Positions 16,385 to 26,207 of a stretch of 64,000 bases of DNA are shown here, in pieces (position 1 is the first letter of the stretch; the number at the start of each line of letters is the position of its first letter). The stretch comes from an uncultured Flavobacterium sp. Lineage in GTDB: Bacteria > Bacteroidota > Bacteroidia > Flavobacteriales > Flavobacteriaceae. The DNA lies in contig CAJXSU010000001.1 of NCBI GenBank assembly GCA_913061465.1, forward strand, positions 1 through 64,000, read 5' to 3'. The translations under genes were made by a program, and so were the position numbers. The notes beneath the pieces are model-generated. The model searched no databases. It worked only from the letters and a program-made list of their open reading frames with translations, and was not told the origin of the DNA.

Positions 16385-16464
16385 GAAATGATAAAAATTT
16401 CTATTCAATATTTTAATAGATATCAGCTCTAATAGATAAATTATTAATTTTCATCTATAAAAGC

Positions 16465-16472
16465 TATCTTTG
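16465..16472 (+). promoter_or_regulatory. TAnnTTTG promoter box for the E1 fusion gene
   Basis: TATCTTTG ends 24 nt before the ATG at 16497, in the 112-bp gap after the barrel-fusion gene. No obvious -33 TTG at the expected distance. Confidence 0.6.
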
Positions 16473-16496
16473 CAAAATCTTAATATTTTTTGATAT

Positions 16497-18950
16497 ATGC
16501 CGAAATTAGCTACTAAAAGTAAGACTTCTGATATCTCATTTAATGATTTTAAAAGTGAAATCTTAAATGACTATAAAATTGCTAGAATTAGTAGAGAGTG
16601 TAGCTTGTTAGGTAGAAGAGAAGTTTTAACAGGGAAAGCTAAGTTTGGTATTTTTGGTGATGGAAAAGAAATACCTCAATTGGCAATGGCTAAAGCCTTT
16701 AAAAACGGTGATTTTCGATCGGGATACTATAGAGATCAAACATTTATGATGTCTATAGGGGAATTAAGTCCTCAACAATTTTTTGCTGGTTTATACGCAC
16801 ACACAGACATACACATAGAGCCTATGTCTGCTGGACGACAAATGGGTGGTCATTTTTCTACTCACAGCATAGACGATAATGGAGATTGGAAAAATCTAAC
16901 TTTACAGAAAAATTCAAGTTCTGATATTTCTCCAACAGCTTCACAAATGCCTAGACTAGTTGGATTGGCTCAAGCATCAAAAGCATACAGAAATATTAAA
17001 GCCCTCAACAAGCAGTCAAACTTTTCAGTTAATGGAAATGAAGTAGCTTGGGGAACCATTGGAAATGCCAGCACTAGTGAGGGGATTTTTTTTGAGAGTA
17101 TAAATGCAGCTGGTGTATTAGAAGTTCCTATGGTAATGAGTGTATGGGATGACGAATATGGAATTTCAGTTCATGCCAAACATCAAACAACCAAAGAAAG
17201 TATTTCTGAAATTCTTAAAGGTTTTCAGAGGGAAGAAGGTACTAATGGTTACGAAATTTTTGTAGTCAATGGATGGGACTATGTTCAATTAATTGATGTA
17301 TATGCCAAAGCATCAATCATCGCTAGAGAAAATCATACTCCTGTATTAATTCATGTTAAAGAGTTAACACAACCACAGGGTCATTCTACCTCCGGGTCTC
17401 ATGAAAGATATAAAAATATTGAACGATTAAAATGGGAGAAGGAATTTGATTGCATTGAAAAAATGCGTGAATGGATCTTAAATTTCGAATTAGAGGATGC
17501 AAATGGGAATGTCCTGAAATTTGTAGATAACATTCAAGAATTAATCTCACTTGAAAAAGATGTAAAAAAAGAGGTAGCTGCGGCTAAAAGAACCGCATGG
17601 AATGCTTTTATAAATGAGATAAAACAAGAGGTTTCAACTGCTGTTATTATATTGGAAAAAATAGCAATAAAGAGTAATAATGGAGCTTTTATTACTAAAA
17701 TAAAAAATGATTTAGAGTGTATCATAGAACCCATTAGAAAAGATATCTTGACGGCATCAAGAAAAGCACTTCGGTTCATAAAAGATGAAAATTTTTCTGA
17801 AAAAATTGAACTTCAAAATTTCATAAAAGAATCAACATCAAAAGCCTCTTACAAATATTCATCTCATCTAACTAGCGAAACCACAAAAGCATCAGCAAAT
17901 ATTTCTGAAAAATTAGTTAACTATGGTTCTGAAAAAAAGATTGTTGATGGTAGAATTATCATGAGAGAAAATTTTGATGCTATCTTAAATAATCATCCAG
18001 AAGTATTAATATTTGGTGAAGATGTAGGAAGAATTGGTGATGTAAATCAAGGATTAGAAGGACTCCAACAAAAATATGGTACACAACGAGTTTCTGATAC
18101 TGGTATTAGAGAAGCCACAATTATTGGACAGGGTATTGGATTAGCTATGAGAGGGTTACGCCCTATTGCTGAAATCCAATATTTAGACTATTTGCTATAT
18201 GGCCTTCAAATAATGAGTGATGATTTAGCTACCCTTAGATACAGAACATTTGGTAAACAAAAAGCTCCCCTAATTATTAGAACTAGAGGGCATCGTTTAG
18301 AGGGTATTTGGCATTCTGGATCACCAATGGGTGGCATCATAAATAACATTAGAGGTATTCATGTACTAGTTCCAAGGAATATGACAAAAGCTGCAGGATT
18401 TTACAATACTCTTCTTCAAGGAGATGACCCTGCATTGGTTATAGAATGTTTAAATGGTTATCGACTTAAAGAAGAATTACCTTCAAATTTTGGAGAATTT
18501 ACAACTCCTATTGGAGTAGTTGAAAACATTAGACAAGGAAAAGACATTACAGTAGTTTCTTATGGTTCAACGTTAAGAATAGTTCAAGAAGTAGCTAATG
18601 AATTAATGCAAACAGGAATAGACATTGAAATTATAGATGCTCAAAGTTTATTACCGTTTGACATCAATCATGATACTCTAAAATCTCTGGCAAAGACAAA
18701 TAGATTGTTAATTGTAGACGAAGATGTTCCGGGAGGAGCCTCTGCCTATTTGCTGCAACAAATTATTGAAGAACAGGACGGTTACCAATACCTTGACAGT
18801 AAACCAGCAACATTAACTGCAAAAGCCCATAGGCCTGCTTACGGGTCAGATGGAGATTATTTTTCAAAACCTTCAGCTGAGGATATTTTTGAAAAAATTT
18901 ATGAAATGATGCATGAAGCTTATCCTAATAAATTCAAGAGCTTGTATTAA
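16497..18950 (+). CDS. 2-oxoacid dehydrogenase E1 component, alpha-beta fusion
   Basis: The 817-residue protein joins both E1 subunits of a branched-chain 2-oxoacid/pyruvate-type dehydrogenase. The alpha part (about 25-330) has GRREVLTGKAKFGIFGDGKE, the substrate loop YRDQTFMMSIGELSP, and thiamine diphosphate binding in NASTSEGIFFESINAAG followed by SVWDDEYGIS. A helical linker (about 330-480) follows, then the beta part with IFGEDVGRIGDVNQGLEGL, DTGIREATIIGQGIGLAM and VDEDVPGGASAYLLQQI. Single-chain E1 fusions of this length are common in Bacteroidota. The reaction is oxidative decarboxylation of a 2-oxoacid with transfer to lipoyl E2; E2 and E3 are not in the window. The substrate cannot be told from sequence. 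Confidence 0.92.
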   Translation: MPKLATKSKTSDISFNDFKSEILNDYKIARISRECSLLGRREVLTGKAKFGIFGDGKEIPQLAMAKAFKNGDFRSGYYRDQTFMMSIGELSPQQFFAGLYAHTDIHIEPMSAGRQMGGHFSTHSIDDNGDWKNLTLQKNSSSDISPTASQMPRLVGLAQASKAYRNIKALNKQSNFSVNGNEVAWGTIGNASTSEGIFFESINAAGVLEVPMVMSVWDDEYGISVHAKHQTTKESISEILKGFQREEGTNGYEIFVVNGWDYVQLIDVYAKASIIARENHTPVLIHVKELTQPQGHSTSGSHERYKNIERLKWEKEFDCIEKMREWILNFELEDANGNVLKFVDNIQELISLEKDVKKEVAAAKRTAWNAFINEIKQEVSTAVIILEKIAIKSNNGAFITKIKNDLECIIEPIRKDILTASRKALRFIKDENFSEKIELQNFIKESTSKASYKYSSHLTSETTKASANISEKLVNYGSEKKIVDGRIIMRENFDAILNNHPEVLIFGEDVGRIGDVNQGLEGLQQKYGTQRVSDTGIREATIIGQGIGLAMRGLRPIAEIQYLDYLLYGLQIMSDDLATLRYRTFGKQKAPLIIRTRGHRLEGIWHSGSPMGGIINNIRGIHVLVPRNMTKAAGFYNTLLQGDDPALVIECLNGYRLKEELPSNFGEFTTPIGVVENIRQGKDITVVSYGSTLRIVQEVANELMQTGIDIEIIDAQSLLPFDINHDTLKSLAKTNRLLIVDEDVPGGASAYLLQQIIEEQDGYQYLDSKPATLTAKAHRPAYGSDGDYFSKPSAEDIFEKIYEMMHEAYPNKFKSLY

Positions 18951-19017
18951 TACTTCATAAAAAATTATTTAATTACACTATAATAGTTTCTACCTAAATT
19001 CATTATCAGATATTTAA

Positions 19018-19025
19018 TATCTTAG
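19018..19025 (+). promoter_or_regulatory. Near-consensus -7 box before the zinc protease gene
   Basis: TATCTTAG differs from TAnnTTTG at one position and ends 27 nt before the ATG at 19053. The same octamer occurs 18 nt before the DUF4159 gene at 42100-42107. Confidence 0.35.
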
Positions 19026-19052
19026 TGGTATTAAATTCAAACTTTTATTCGC

Positions 19053-21500
19053 ATGAAAAATTTATTTTCACTAGTAATAATTATATGCATTTCAATTCCT
19101 CTCAATAGTTCTGCCCAAAGCGGAAGAAGTAAAAAGAGAAAAAAAGTTGAAAAAAAAATCACACCAGTTATAAAAAAAAATATAACAAAGGTTCCTACAT
19201 ATTCAAAATTTGTAAATAAAAACACCAAAACTGATAAAGGACTATTTTCTGTTCATGAAACAAAAGATAAATTTTATTATGAAATACCCGATAAGCTTTT
19301 AAATAAAGAATTTCTTCTTGTTACACGTTTAAAAGGTATTCCGGCTGGATTAGGAGGTGGTTATGTAAATGCTGGAACAAAAATTAACACACAAGTAGTT
19401 GTTTGGGAGAAATTTAAAAATAAAATTCTTTTAAAGGTAAAGTCCTATGAAGCAATTGCTGAAGATAGTTTACCCATCTATAAATCTGTAAAATCTAACA
19501 ATTTAGAACCTATTATTTATGCTTTTGATGCTACAATTAAAAACTCAGATTCAACAGCAACTTTAATAGACGTTACCAAATTTTTATCTTCTGATGTAAA
19601 GGCTATTAGCGGTCTTCCAACGTCTCTTAGAAAGAGGTACAAAGTAAAAAGATTAGATGTATCTAGGAGTTTTATTAATTCAATTAAGAGTTATCCAAAA
19701 AATATAGAAGTTGTTCAAGATTTCACCTTTGATGCGGATGCTCCTCCTAGCAATAGGAGTACCAATACTATCTCAGTGAGAGTTAATCAATCTATGATTA
19801 TGCTTCCTAAAGAACCTATGATGCCGAGATTATTTGATAAACGAGTAGGTTATTTTACAGTTAATAACATAGACTATAATTCAGAGGCTTTAAAAGCAGA
19901 TGCTAAAAGTTACATCCGAAGATGGAGATTAGAACCTAAGGATTTAGTGGCTTATAATAGAGGGGAATTGGTAGAACCGTTAAAACCCATTGTCTATTAT
20001 TTAGATCCTGCTACACCAAAAAAACTGAGGAAGTATATTAAACAAGGAGTAGATGATTGGCAAAAAGTTTTTGAAACTGCAGGGTTTAAAAATGCAATCA
20101 TGGCTAAATATCCACCAACTAAGGAAGAAGATCCAGAGTTTAGCATGGAAGATATTCGGTATTCCTCAATTAGGTATGTAGCAAGTACAACAAGGAATGC
20201 TGTTGGCCCAAGCGTATCTGATCCAAGGTCTGGAGAAATAATTGAAAGTGATATAGTATGGTACCATAATCATCTTCGTTCCTATAGAAACAGGTATTTA
20301 CTTGAAACAGGTGCCGCAAACCCTCTAGCAAGAACTCTAGATACACCTCAAGAAGAAATTGGAGAAATGATGCGTATGGTAATTTCGCATGAGATAGGGC
20401 ATGCACTGGGTCTACCCCACAACATGGCAGCTAGTTATGCATATCCTGTAGATTCTTTACGATCTGGTGAGTTTACTCAAAAAAACGGAATAGCTGCTAC
20501 TATCATGGATTATGCTCGATATAATTATGTAGCGCAACCGGGTGATAAAAATATACGATTTATACGTCAATTAGGCCCCTATGATCATTATTCGATCAAT
20601 TGGGGGTATCGAGTGCTTCCAAATATAAAAAAACCCACAGATGAAACTAAAACTTTAGACAAATGGATTTCTGATAAAGGAAACGATCCTATTTATAAAT
20701 TTGGAATTCAAAGAAGAGGAGGTTTTGATCCAGAGTCTCAAACAGAGGGTATAGGAAATAATCAAGTAAAAGCAAGTACCTATGGGGTTAAGAACTTGAA
20801 AATTGTTGCAAAAAACCTTCAAAATTGGACCTCTAACCAAACTAATAATTATGATGATTTATCAGAACTTCACCAAGAATTACTAAGTGTTTTTAGTAGA
20901 TATTCTGGTCATGTTACTGGTATAATTGGAGGTGTTACTGAAAATAATAAAAAACCAGATCAAGAAGGTTACATCTATACAAATTCTTCAAAATCGTCAC
21001 AGAAAGATGCTATGAAGTGGCTGCAAAGTAATGTTTTTGACAATATAAAATGGTTAATGCCAAACGAAATCATTAAAAATATTAATCCATCAGGTCATTC
21101 AGAAAGTATTTTGAAGCTACAGAATAGACAACTTTTCAGTCTGTTAAATACTCAAAGATTACAAAGAATAATGGATGCGGAAGTTACTCAAGTAAGTCTC
21201 TACAGAACTATAGACATGTTTAGAGATTTAAGGAATGGGATTTTTTCAGAAATAAAAACAAGTGATAATGTCACAATTTACAGAAGAAATATTCAAAAGT
21301 CTTTCATTGAAAAAATGTCCCTATTAATGAAAACCAAGGAGATTAAAAATTCTGATTTATTTTCAATAATCAGAGGAGATTTAATTGTTTTAAAAGATCA
21401 ACTAACCACCATAAATAATAAAAATATAGATTTAATAACAAGATATCATTACAATGATTGTTTGGCAAGAATTAAAAATATATTGAATCCCAATAAATAG
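19053..21500 (+). CDS. Secreted zinc-dependent metalloprotease (DUF5117/DUF5118 family)
   Basis: The 815-residue protein has a signal peptide (MKNLFSLVIIICISIPLNSS, cleavage near AQSG), a Lys-rich stretch, then the two N-terminal domains of this family (DUF5118 about 45-95, DUF5117 about 100-290). The metzincin-like zinc site is complete: HEIGHALGLPH (His446, Glu447, His450, His456), followed by a Met-turn in ATIMDYARYNY (about 486). This signature predicts an active extracellular or periplasmic endopeptidase. Length is typical for the family. A near-consensus promoter box precedes it. Neighbours give no substrate clue. Confidence 0.9.
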   Translation: MKNLFSLVIIICISIPLNSSAQSGRSKKRKKVEKKITPVIKKNITKVPTYSKFVNKNTKTDKGLFSVHETKDKFYYEIPDKLLNKEFLLVTRLKGIPAGLGGGYVNAGTKINTQVVVWEKFKNKILLKVKSYEAIAEDSLPIYKSVKSNNLEPIIYAFDATIKNSDSTATLIDVTKFLSSDVKAISGLPTSLRKRYKVKRLDVSRSFINSIKSYPKNIEVVQDFTFDADAPPSNRSTNTISVRVNQSMIMLPKEPMMPRLFDKRVGYFTVNNIDYNSEALKADAKSYIRRWRLEPKDLVAYNRGELVEPLKPIVYYLDPATPKKLRKYIKQGVDDWQKVFETAGFKNAIMAKYPPTKEEDPEFSMEDIRYSSIRYVASTTRNAVGPSVSDPRSGEIIESDIVWYHNHLRSYRNRYLLETGAANPLARTLDTPQEEIGEMMRMVISHEIGHALGLPHNMAASYAYPVDSLRSGEFTQKNGIAATIMDYARYNYVAQPGDKNIRFIRQLGPYDHYSINWGYRVLPNIKKPTDETKTLDKWISDKGNDPIYKFGIQRRGGFDPESQTEGIGNNQVKASTYGVKNLKIVAKNLQNWTSNQTNNYDDLSELHQELLSVFSRYSGHVTGIIGGVTENNKKPDQEGYIYTNSSKSSQKDAMKWLQSNVFDNIKWLMPNEIIKNINPSGHSESILKLQNRQLFSLLNTQRLQRIMDAEVTQVSLYRTIDMFRDLRNGIFSEIKTSDNVTIYRRNIQKSFIEKMSLLMKTKEIKNSDLFSIIRGDLIVLKDQLTTINNKNIDLITRYHYNDCLARIKNILNPNK

Positions 21501-21565
21501 CAAGAATACTAACTTTTCAAAAAGTATTTATCTATAAAATAATTGATTTTTATAATCATAAGAAA

Positions 21566-21596
21566 TTGATGAAATCACTACAGGGTTGTATTTTTG
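21566..21596 (+). promoter_or_regulatory. Complete -33/-7 promoter for the nitroreductase gene
   Basis: TTG at 21566-21568, a 20-bp spacer, then TATTTTTG at 21589-21596 match the Bacteroidota TTG-N19/20-TAnnTTTG arrangement. The box ends 19 nt before the ATG at 21616 and shows that the upstream in-frame TTG (21586) is not the start. Confidence 0.65.
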
Positions 21597-21615
21597 TAAA
21601 AAACAAATAACCATT

Positions 21616-22248
21616 ATGAATAGTATAAATAATCTTAAATGGCGATATGCTGTGAAAAAATTTGATCATCACAAAACCCTGAGTGAATATCAAGTTAATA
21701 TTTTAAAACAAGCCTTTAACTTAACAGCTACTTCCTATGGTTTGCAACCTATAAAGCTTGTTGTTCTAAAAAATAAAGATATTCAAAAAGAACTTGTTCA
21801 ACACAGCTGGAATCAACAACAAATTCTTCAGGCCTCTCACCTACTTATTATTTGTATAGACACAAAATTAAATGAATCTGATGTTGAAAAATATTTTGAA
21901 AGAGTAAAAGAAATTAGAAATACACCAGATGAAATTATTAATTCGTTTAGAGAATATCTAAAAACTACCATCGCAGGAAAAACGAAAGAGGATTTACTTT
22001 CTTGGGGTAAAAATCAAGCTTATCTAGCATTAGGAAATCTATTAACTGTTTGTGCAAATGAAAAAATAGATTCTTGTCCGATGGAAGGTTTTATCCCAGA
22101 AAAATATGACGAAATATTAGGTTTAAAAGAAAAAAAATTATCATCTGTGTTAGTATTACCTGTAGGATACAGAGCAAATGATGATATTATGATCCATCAA
22201 AAAAAAGTTCGTAAAAATGTTGAGGAAATCGTTATAGATATTTCTTAA
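21616..22248 (+). CDS. NAD(P)H-dependent oxidoreductase, nitroreductase family
   Basis: The protein (210 residues from ATG) is a flavin-dependent nitroreductase of the NfsB type: MNSINNLKWRYAVKKFD at the start (FMN-phosphate binding RYAVKKFD), LTATSYGLQPIKLVVLKN, SWNQQQILQASHLLIICID, the LALGNLLTVCANEKIDSCPMEGF segment and the final VLPVGYRANDD. These enzymes reduce quinones, nitroaromatics or flavins with NAD(P)H. I chose ATG 21616 since the in-frame TTG 30 nt upstream lies next to the -7 promoter box and would add ten unconserved residues. It is a single-gene unit before pepD. Confidence 0.9.
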   Translation: MNSINNLKWRYAVKKFDHHKTLSEYQVNILKQAFNLTATSYGLQPIKLVVLKNKDIQKELVQHSWNQQQILQASHLLIICIDTKLNESDVEKYFERVKEIRNTPDEIINSFREYLKTTIAGKTKEDLLSWGKNQAYLALGNLLTVCANEKIDSCPMEGFIPEKYDEILGLKEKKLSSVLVLPVGYRANDDIMIHQKKVRKNVEEIVIDIS

Positions 22249-22302
22249 CACAGCTAACGTTTTAACTAAATTTACACAAAAATATTTTATTTCACACCAC
22301 CT

Positions 22303-23769
22303 ATGGAATCCTTGATAAGAAAATTACAACCTATTAGTATTTGGAATCATTTTTCTGACTTAAATGCTGTACCACGCCCTTCTAAAAAAGAAGAACGAAT
22401 TATTGAGTTTATGGTAAATTTTGGAAAAAAACTCATGTTAGAAACTATTGTTGATGGAGTTGGAAATGTTATCATTAAAAAACCTGCAACTAAGGGCTTT
22501 GAGAATAAAAAAACCGTAGTGATGCAAAGCCATCTTGACATGGTCCATCAAAAAAATTCTGAAATAGTTTTTAATTTTGAAACTCAAGGAATAAATATGT
22601 TCATAGATGGAGATTGGGTTACTGCAGACGGAACAACACTAGGAGCAGATAATGGATTAGGAGTAGCAGCTATCATGGCAATCCTGTCATCTGTCACTAT
22701 AGAGCATCCAACAATCGAAGCGCTTTTTACTATTGATGAAGAAACTGGAATGACTGGTGCTATGGGACTAAAAGGAGGCCTTTTATCTGGTGAAATTTTA
22801 TTAAATTTAGATACCGAGGAAGACGATGAAATAGATATGGGATGTGCTGGAGGTATTGATGTTACTGCAAATAGAAATTACCAGGAAGAAACAACACCTA
22901 TAGACACATTAGCTTTTAAAATAGCTATAAGAGGATTACAAGGGGGTCATTCTGGGATGGATATTCATAAAGAATTTGGTAATGCCAATAAAATCATGAA
23001 TCGATTACTATACCATGGTACAGAATCTGTAGGATTAAGGATTTCTACTATAGATGGAGGCAGTTTACGAAATGCCATTCCTAGAGAAAGTTTTTCAACT
23101 ATCATAATAAATGCAACTGAGAAAGACCGTTTTTTATTAAAAATGAAAGATTTAATTGGTTTAATTAAAGAAGAATTTAATACCAAAGAACCTAACCTAA
23201 CTATAGATATAACTAGTTCAGAAGTTCCATTAAAAATAATGGATTTGAAAACTCAAAAAGTATTTTTAAGATGTATTTACACCACATTAAATGGGGTTTA
23301 CAGAATGAGCCCACATATTGCAAATTTAGTAGAAACATCTAATAATATTGCAAGAATAGTTGTTGGAGATGGTAAAATTCATGTAGCATGTTTAACAAGA
23401 TCCTCTTCTGAATCTTCAAAAAATGATTTAACAAATGCATTAACATCATGTTTTGAATTGGGAGAATTTAAAGTAGAATTATCTGGGGCATATCCGGGTT
23501 GGCAACCAAATGTGGATTCAGAAATATTAAAAGTTTTAACCAATTTATATGAAAATTTATTTGGTAAAAAAGCTAGAGTGGAAGCTTGTCACGCAGGATT
23601 AGAATGCGGTATTCTTGGCCAAAATTATCCATTAATGGATATGATTTCATTTGGTCCAACTATTAAAGGAGCTCATTCACCAGATGAAAGAGTTAGCATT
23701 ACTTCTGTTCAAAAATTTTGGAAATTTTTACTTCAAATATTAAAAAATATTCCTGAAAGAAACTCATAA
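22303..23769 (+). CDS. pepD: Aminoacyl-histidine dipeptidase (peptidase M20C)
   Basis: The 488-residue protein is a PepD-type cytosolic dipeptidase that hydrolyses Xaa-His dipeptides. The M20 metal-site motifs are complete: MQSHLDMVHQ (about 74-83), DGTTLGADNGLGVAA (about 110-124), TIDEETGMTGAMG (about 145-157), NLDTEEDDEIDMGCAGG (about 171-187), GLQGGHSGMDIH, and LECGILGQ near the C terminus. Length agrees with E. coli PepD (485). A near-consensus TAAATTTA box (22267-22274) lies 28 nt before the ATG. No operon partner: 54 bp upstream and 184 bp downstream are non-coding. Confidence 0.95.
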   Translation: MESLIRKLQPISIWNHFSDLNAVPRPSKKEERIIEFMVNFGKKLMLETIVDGVGNVIIKKPATKGFENKKTVVMQSHLDMVHQKNSEIVFNFETQGINMFIDGDWVTADGTTLGADNGLGVAAIMAILSSVTIEHPTIEALFTIDEETGMTGAMGLKGGLLSGEILLNLDTEEDDEIDMGCAGGIDVTANRNYQEETTPIDTLAFKIAIRGLQGGHSGMDIHKEFGNANKIMNRLLYHGTESVGLRISTIDGGSLRNAIPRESFSTIIINATEKDRFLLKMKDLIGLIKEEFNTKEPNLTIDITSSEVPLKIMDLKTQKVFLRCIYTTLNGVYRMSPHIANLVETSNNIARIVVGDGKIHVACLTRSSSESSKNDLTNALTSCFELGEFKVELSGAYPGWQPNVDSEILKVLTNLYENLFGKKARVEACHAGLECGILGQNYPLMDMISFGPTIKGAHSPDERVSITSVQKFWKFLLQILKNIPERNS

Positions 23770-23864
23770 TTTAGTTCGCTCTATTCTATAAATTATAGTT
23801 AAAAACTTACGTCAAAAATTGTTTAAAAACTTTAATAAAAATTCCCTAAGCATCTATAATACAT

Positions 23865-23885
23865 AAGTTTAACTAAATTAAACTT
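23865..23885. repeat. Inverted repeat upstream of parAB
   Basis: AAGTTTAA, a 5-bp loop (CTAAA), and TTAAACTT form perfect 8-bp arms. The right arm overlaps a promoter-like TAAACTTTG (spacing three instead of two bases). It lies 68 bp before parA and could be an operator; chance is a real alternative in DNA this AT-rich. Confidence 0.35.
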
Positions 23886-23953
23886 TGTTAACATCTATTC
23901 TTTCTAAAAATACTATTTAATTGTAAATTTACTGATGAAATTAATATTTTTTA

Positions 23954-24736
23954 ATGGGTAAAATTATAGCAATAGCAAATCAGAAAGGTGGAGTTGGTAA
24001 AACAACTACATCTATAAATTTAGCTGCATCGCTTGGAGTATTGGAAAAAAAAGTTTTATTAATAGATGCCGATCCTCAAGCAAATGCTTCCTCTGGGCTA
24101 GGTATAGATATAGAATCTAATAAAATTGGTAGCTATCAAGTTTTAGAACACACTTGTTCTGCAAAAGATGCCATATTAAAAACTTCCTCTCCGAATCTAG
24201 ATATCATTGCTTCCCATATAGATCTAGTCGCCATAGAAATAGAGTTAGTTGACAAAGAAAGAAGAGAATACATGTTAAAAGAATCTCTTGCAAAAATTAA
24301 AAACGAATATGATTATATTATTATAGATTGCGCACCTTCTCTGGGTTTAATAACCCTAAATTCTCTGGTTGCTGCAGATTCTGTAATCATCCCTATACAA
24401 TGTGAATATTTTGCCCTTGAAGGTTTAGGTAAGTTACTTAATACTGTTAAGAGTGTTCAAAAAATTCATAATAAAGACTTAGATATTGAAGGGTTGTTGT
24501 TAACAATGTTTGATTCTCGCTTGAGATTATCTAATCAAGTGGTAGATGAAGTACAAAAACACTTTAGCACCATGGTTTTCGATACAATTATTCGAAGAAA
24601 TACACGTTTAGGAGAAGCACCTAGTTATGGAGAAAGCATCATAGCATATGATGCCACAAGTAAAGGTGCTGTAAATTACTTAAATTTGGCTAATGAACTT
24701 TTAAAAAAGAACCAATATTATGGCAAAAGCCACTAA
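23954..24736 (+). CDS. parA: Chromosome partitioning ATPase ParA (Soj)
   Basis: The 260-residue protein is a ParA-type Walker ATPase: deviant P-loop KGGVGKTT (11-18), ADPQANASSGLG (about 40-51), the Walker B-like DYIIIDCAPSLGLITLNSL (about 118-136) and the C-terminal LTMFDSRLRLSNQVVDEV. It dynamically binds nucleoid DNA and moves ParB-parS complexes to segregate chromosome origins. It overlaps parB by 17 bp, the normal parAB operon. No canonical parS palindrome (TGTTTCACGTGAAACA) was seen in the window. The upstream gap of 184 bp holds an inverted repeat at 23865-23885. Confidence 0.97.
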   Translation: MGKIIAIANQKGGVGKTTTSINLAASLGVLEKKVLLIDADPQANASSGLGIDIESNKIGSYQVLEHTCSAKDAILKTSSPNLDIIASHIDLVAIEIELVDKERREYMLKESLAKIKNEYDYIIIDCAPSLGLITLNSLVAADSVIIPIQCEYFALEGLGKLLNTVKSVQKIHNKDLDIEGLLLTMFDSRLRLSNQVVDEVQKHFSTMVFDTIIRRNTRLGEAPSYGESIIAYDATSKGAVNYLNLANELLKKNQYYGKSH

Positions 24737-25592
24737 AAAACAGGTGCTAGGCAGAGGATTATCTGCGTTATTAAAAGAAACTTCATCGGATAATGTGAAT
24801 AACAACTTGGTTGTTGGAAATATTATTGAAATAGAACTTGAAGATATTGAGGTAAATCCTTACCAACCCAGAACTTATTTTGACGAGGAGTCACTTCGTG
24901 AATTAGCCGGCTCAATCAAAGAATTAGGAGTTATTCAACCAATTACAGTTAGAAAAATAGGTGAAATTTTTCAGCTAGTTTCAGGTGAGCGTCGTTTTAG
25001 AGCATCAAAATTAATAGGAAATAAAAGTATCCCTGCCTACATAAGAACTGCTAATGATCAAGAAATGCTTGAAATGGCATTAGTTGAAAATATTCAACGA
25101 AAAAATCTTGATCCCATAGAGGTCGCATTATCCTATAAGAGACTTATTGATGAAATTCAGTTAACTCAAGAAGAGTTAAGTATAAGGGTTGGTAAAAAAA
25201 GATCGACAGTAACCAATTACCTTCGTTTATTAAAATTAGATCCTATTTTACAAACCGGAATTAGAGATGGGTTTATATCTATGGGACATGGAAGAGCTTT
25301 AATTAATATAAAAAGTACTGCAAAACAGCTAGATATTTATGAAAAAATACTTTTAGATAAATTATCAGTTAGACAAACTGAAGAGTTAGTTAAAAGTTTA
25401 AAAATTGATAAGAAAATTCCAAATGAAATAAAAAAACAACTCCCTAAATATATTAAAAATAGTTTACCACACATCAATTCCTATTTGGGTCAAAAAGTTA
25501 ATGTGACAATAAATGGGAAAGGAAAAGGGAAAATTTCTATTCCTTTTCATTCTAAAGAAGATTTTGAAAGAATTAAAAACTTGTTAAAATAA
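24720..25592 (+). CDS. parB: Chromosome partitioning protein ParB (Spo0J)
   Basis: The 290-residue protein shows the ParB/Spo0J order: N-terminal RGLSALL, the ParB/sulfiredoxin CTPase domain with NPYQPRTYFDEESLRELAGS (about 42-61) and SGERRFRAS (about 83-91), ENIQRKNLDPIEVA (about 118-131), and the HTH with TQEELSIRVGKKRSTVTNYLRLL (about 143-165). It binds parS and loads onto DNA as a CTP-dependent clamp. Its start lies within the parA reading frame, and its stop is followed directly by the GTG of the next gene. Confidence 0.97.
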   Translation: MAKATKKQVLGRGLSALLKETSSDNVNNNLVVGNIIEIELEDIEVNPYQPRTYFDEESLRELAGSIKELGVIQPITVRKIGEIFQLVSGERRFRASKLIGNKSIPAYIRTANDQEMLEMALVENIQRKNLDPIEVALSYKRLIDEIQLTQEELSIRVGKKRSTVTNYLRLLKLDPILQTGIRDGFISMGHGRALINIKSTAKQLDIYEKILLDKLSVRQTEELVKSLKIDKKIPNEIKKQLPKYIKNSLPHINSYLGQKVNVTINGKGKGKISIPFHSKEDFERIKNLLK

Positions 25593-26171
25593 GTGTTTGT
25601 AAAAAACTTCATATTATTAATTATCCTTCTGTTGCCGATTTACTGTTTTAGTCAAAAAGACACTACAAAAATTGTTGTAAAAGAGAAAAAGGTTATTTCT
25701 AAAAACATATATAATCCTTTATCTCCATCAAAAGCTGCATTTTATTCTGCAGTTTTTCCAGGAGGAGGTCAAGCTTACAACAAAAAGTATTGGAAAGTCC
25801 CCTTAGCGTGGGCAGCTGTTGGTATTCCTACTTATTTTTATCTAAATAACAATAGTGAATACAAAAGGTATAGAGAAGCATACAAGCTAAGAAAAAGGGG
25901 CTTAGAAGATGAATTCACATTAGAGGACGGAACTGAACTTATCTCATCAACAGGGCTTGAAAGAGCACAAAAGACGCTGAGAGGCAATAGAGATTTATCT
26001 CTACTAGTGGTTATATTAGGCTATGCACTTCAAATTTTAGAAGCAAGTGTGAATGCTCATTTATTACAATTTGATGCCAGTGATGACATCACTATAAATC
26101 CAACAATAATAAGAAATCCCATTACTGTAGAGCCACCATCAGTTGGATTCAGCTTTAAGTATTCTTTCTAA
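25593..26171 (+). CDS. DUF5683 domain membrane protein
   Basis: The 192-residue protein starts at a GTG that abuts the parB stop. It has a signal peptide (MFVKNFILLIILLLPIYCFS), then NPLSPSKAAFYSAVFPGGGQAYNKKYWKVPLAW (about 41-73) with the glycine-rich SAVFPGGGQAYN motif that defines DUF5683, a membrane segment (AAVGIPTYFYL) and a second hydrophobic stretch (LSLLVVILGYALQILEA). The parA-parB-DUF5683-dapB-lepB order is a recurring Bacteroidota arrangement. Function is unknown; the gene is clearly in the parAB operon. Confidence 0.85.
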   Translation: MFVKNFILLIILLLPIYCFSQKDTTKIVVKEKKVISKNIYNPLSPSKAAFYSAVFPGGGQAYNKKYWKVPLAWAAVGIPTYFYLNNNSEYKRYREAYKLRKRGLEDEFTLEDGTELISSTGLERAQKTLRGNRDLSLLVVILGYALQILEASVNAHLLQFDASDDITINPTIIRNPITVEPPSVGFSFKYSF

Positions 26172-26207
26172 GAAAAAAAACTTTAAAGAAAATCATAAAT
26201 TAAAAAA

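Noticed and set aside
23770-23953. parS site near parAB
   Set aside because: No match or near match to TGTTTCACGTGAAACA was seen here or elsewhere in the window.
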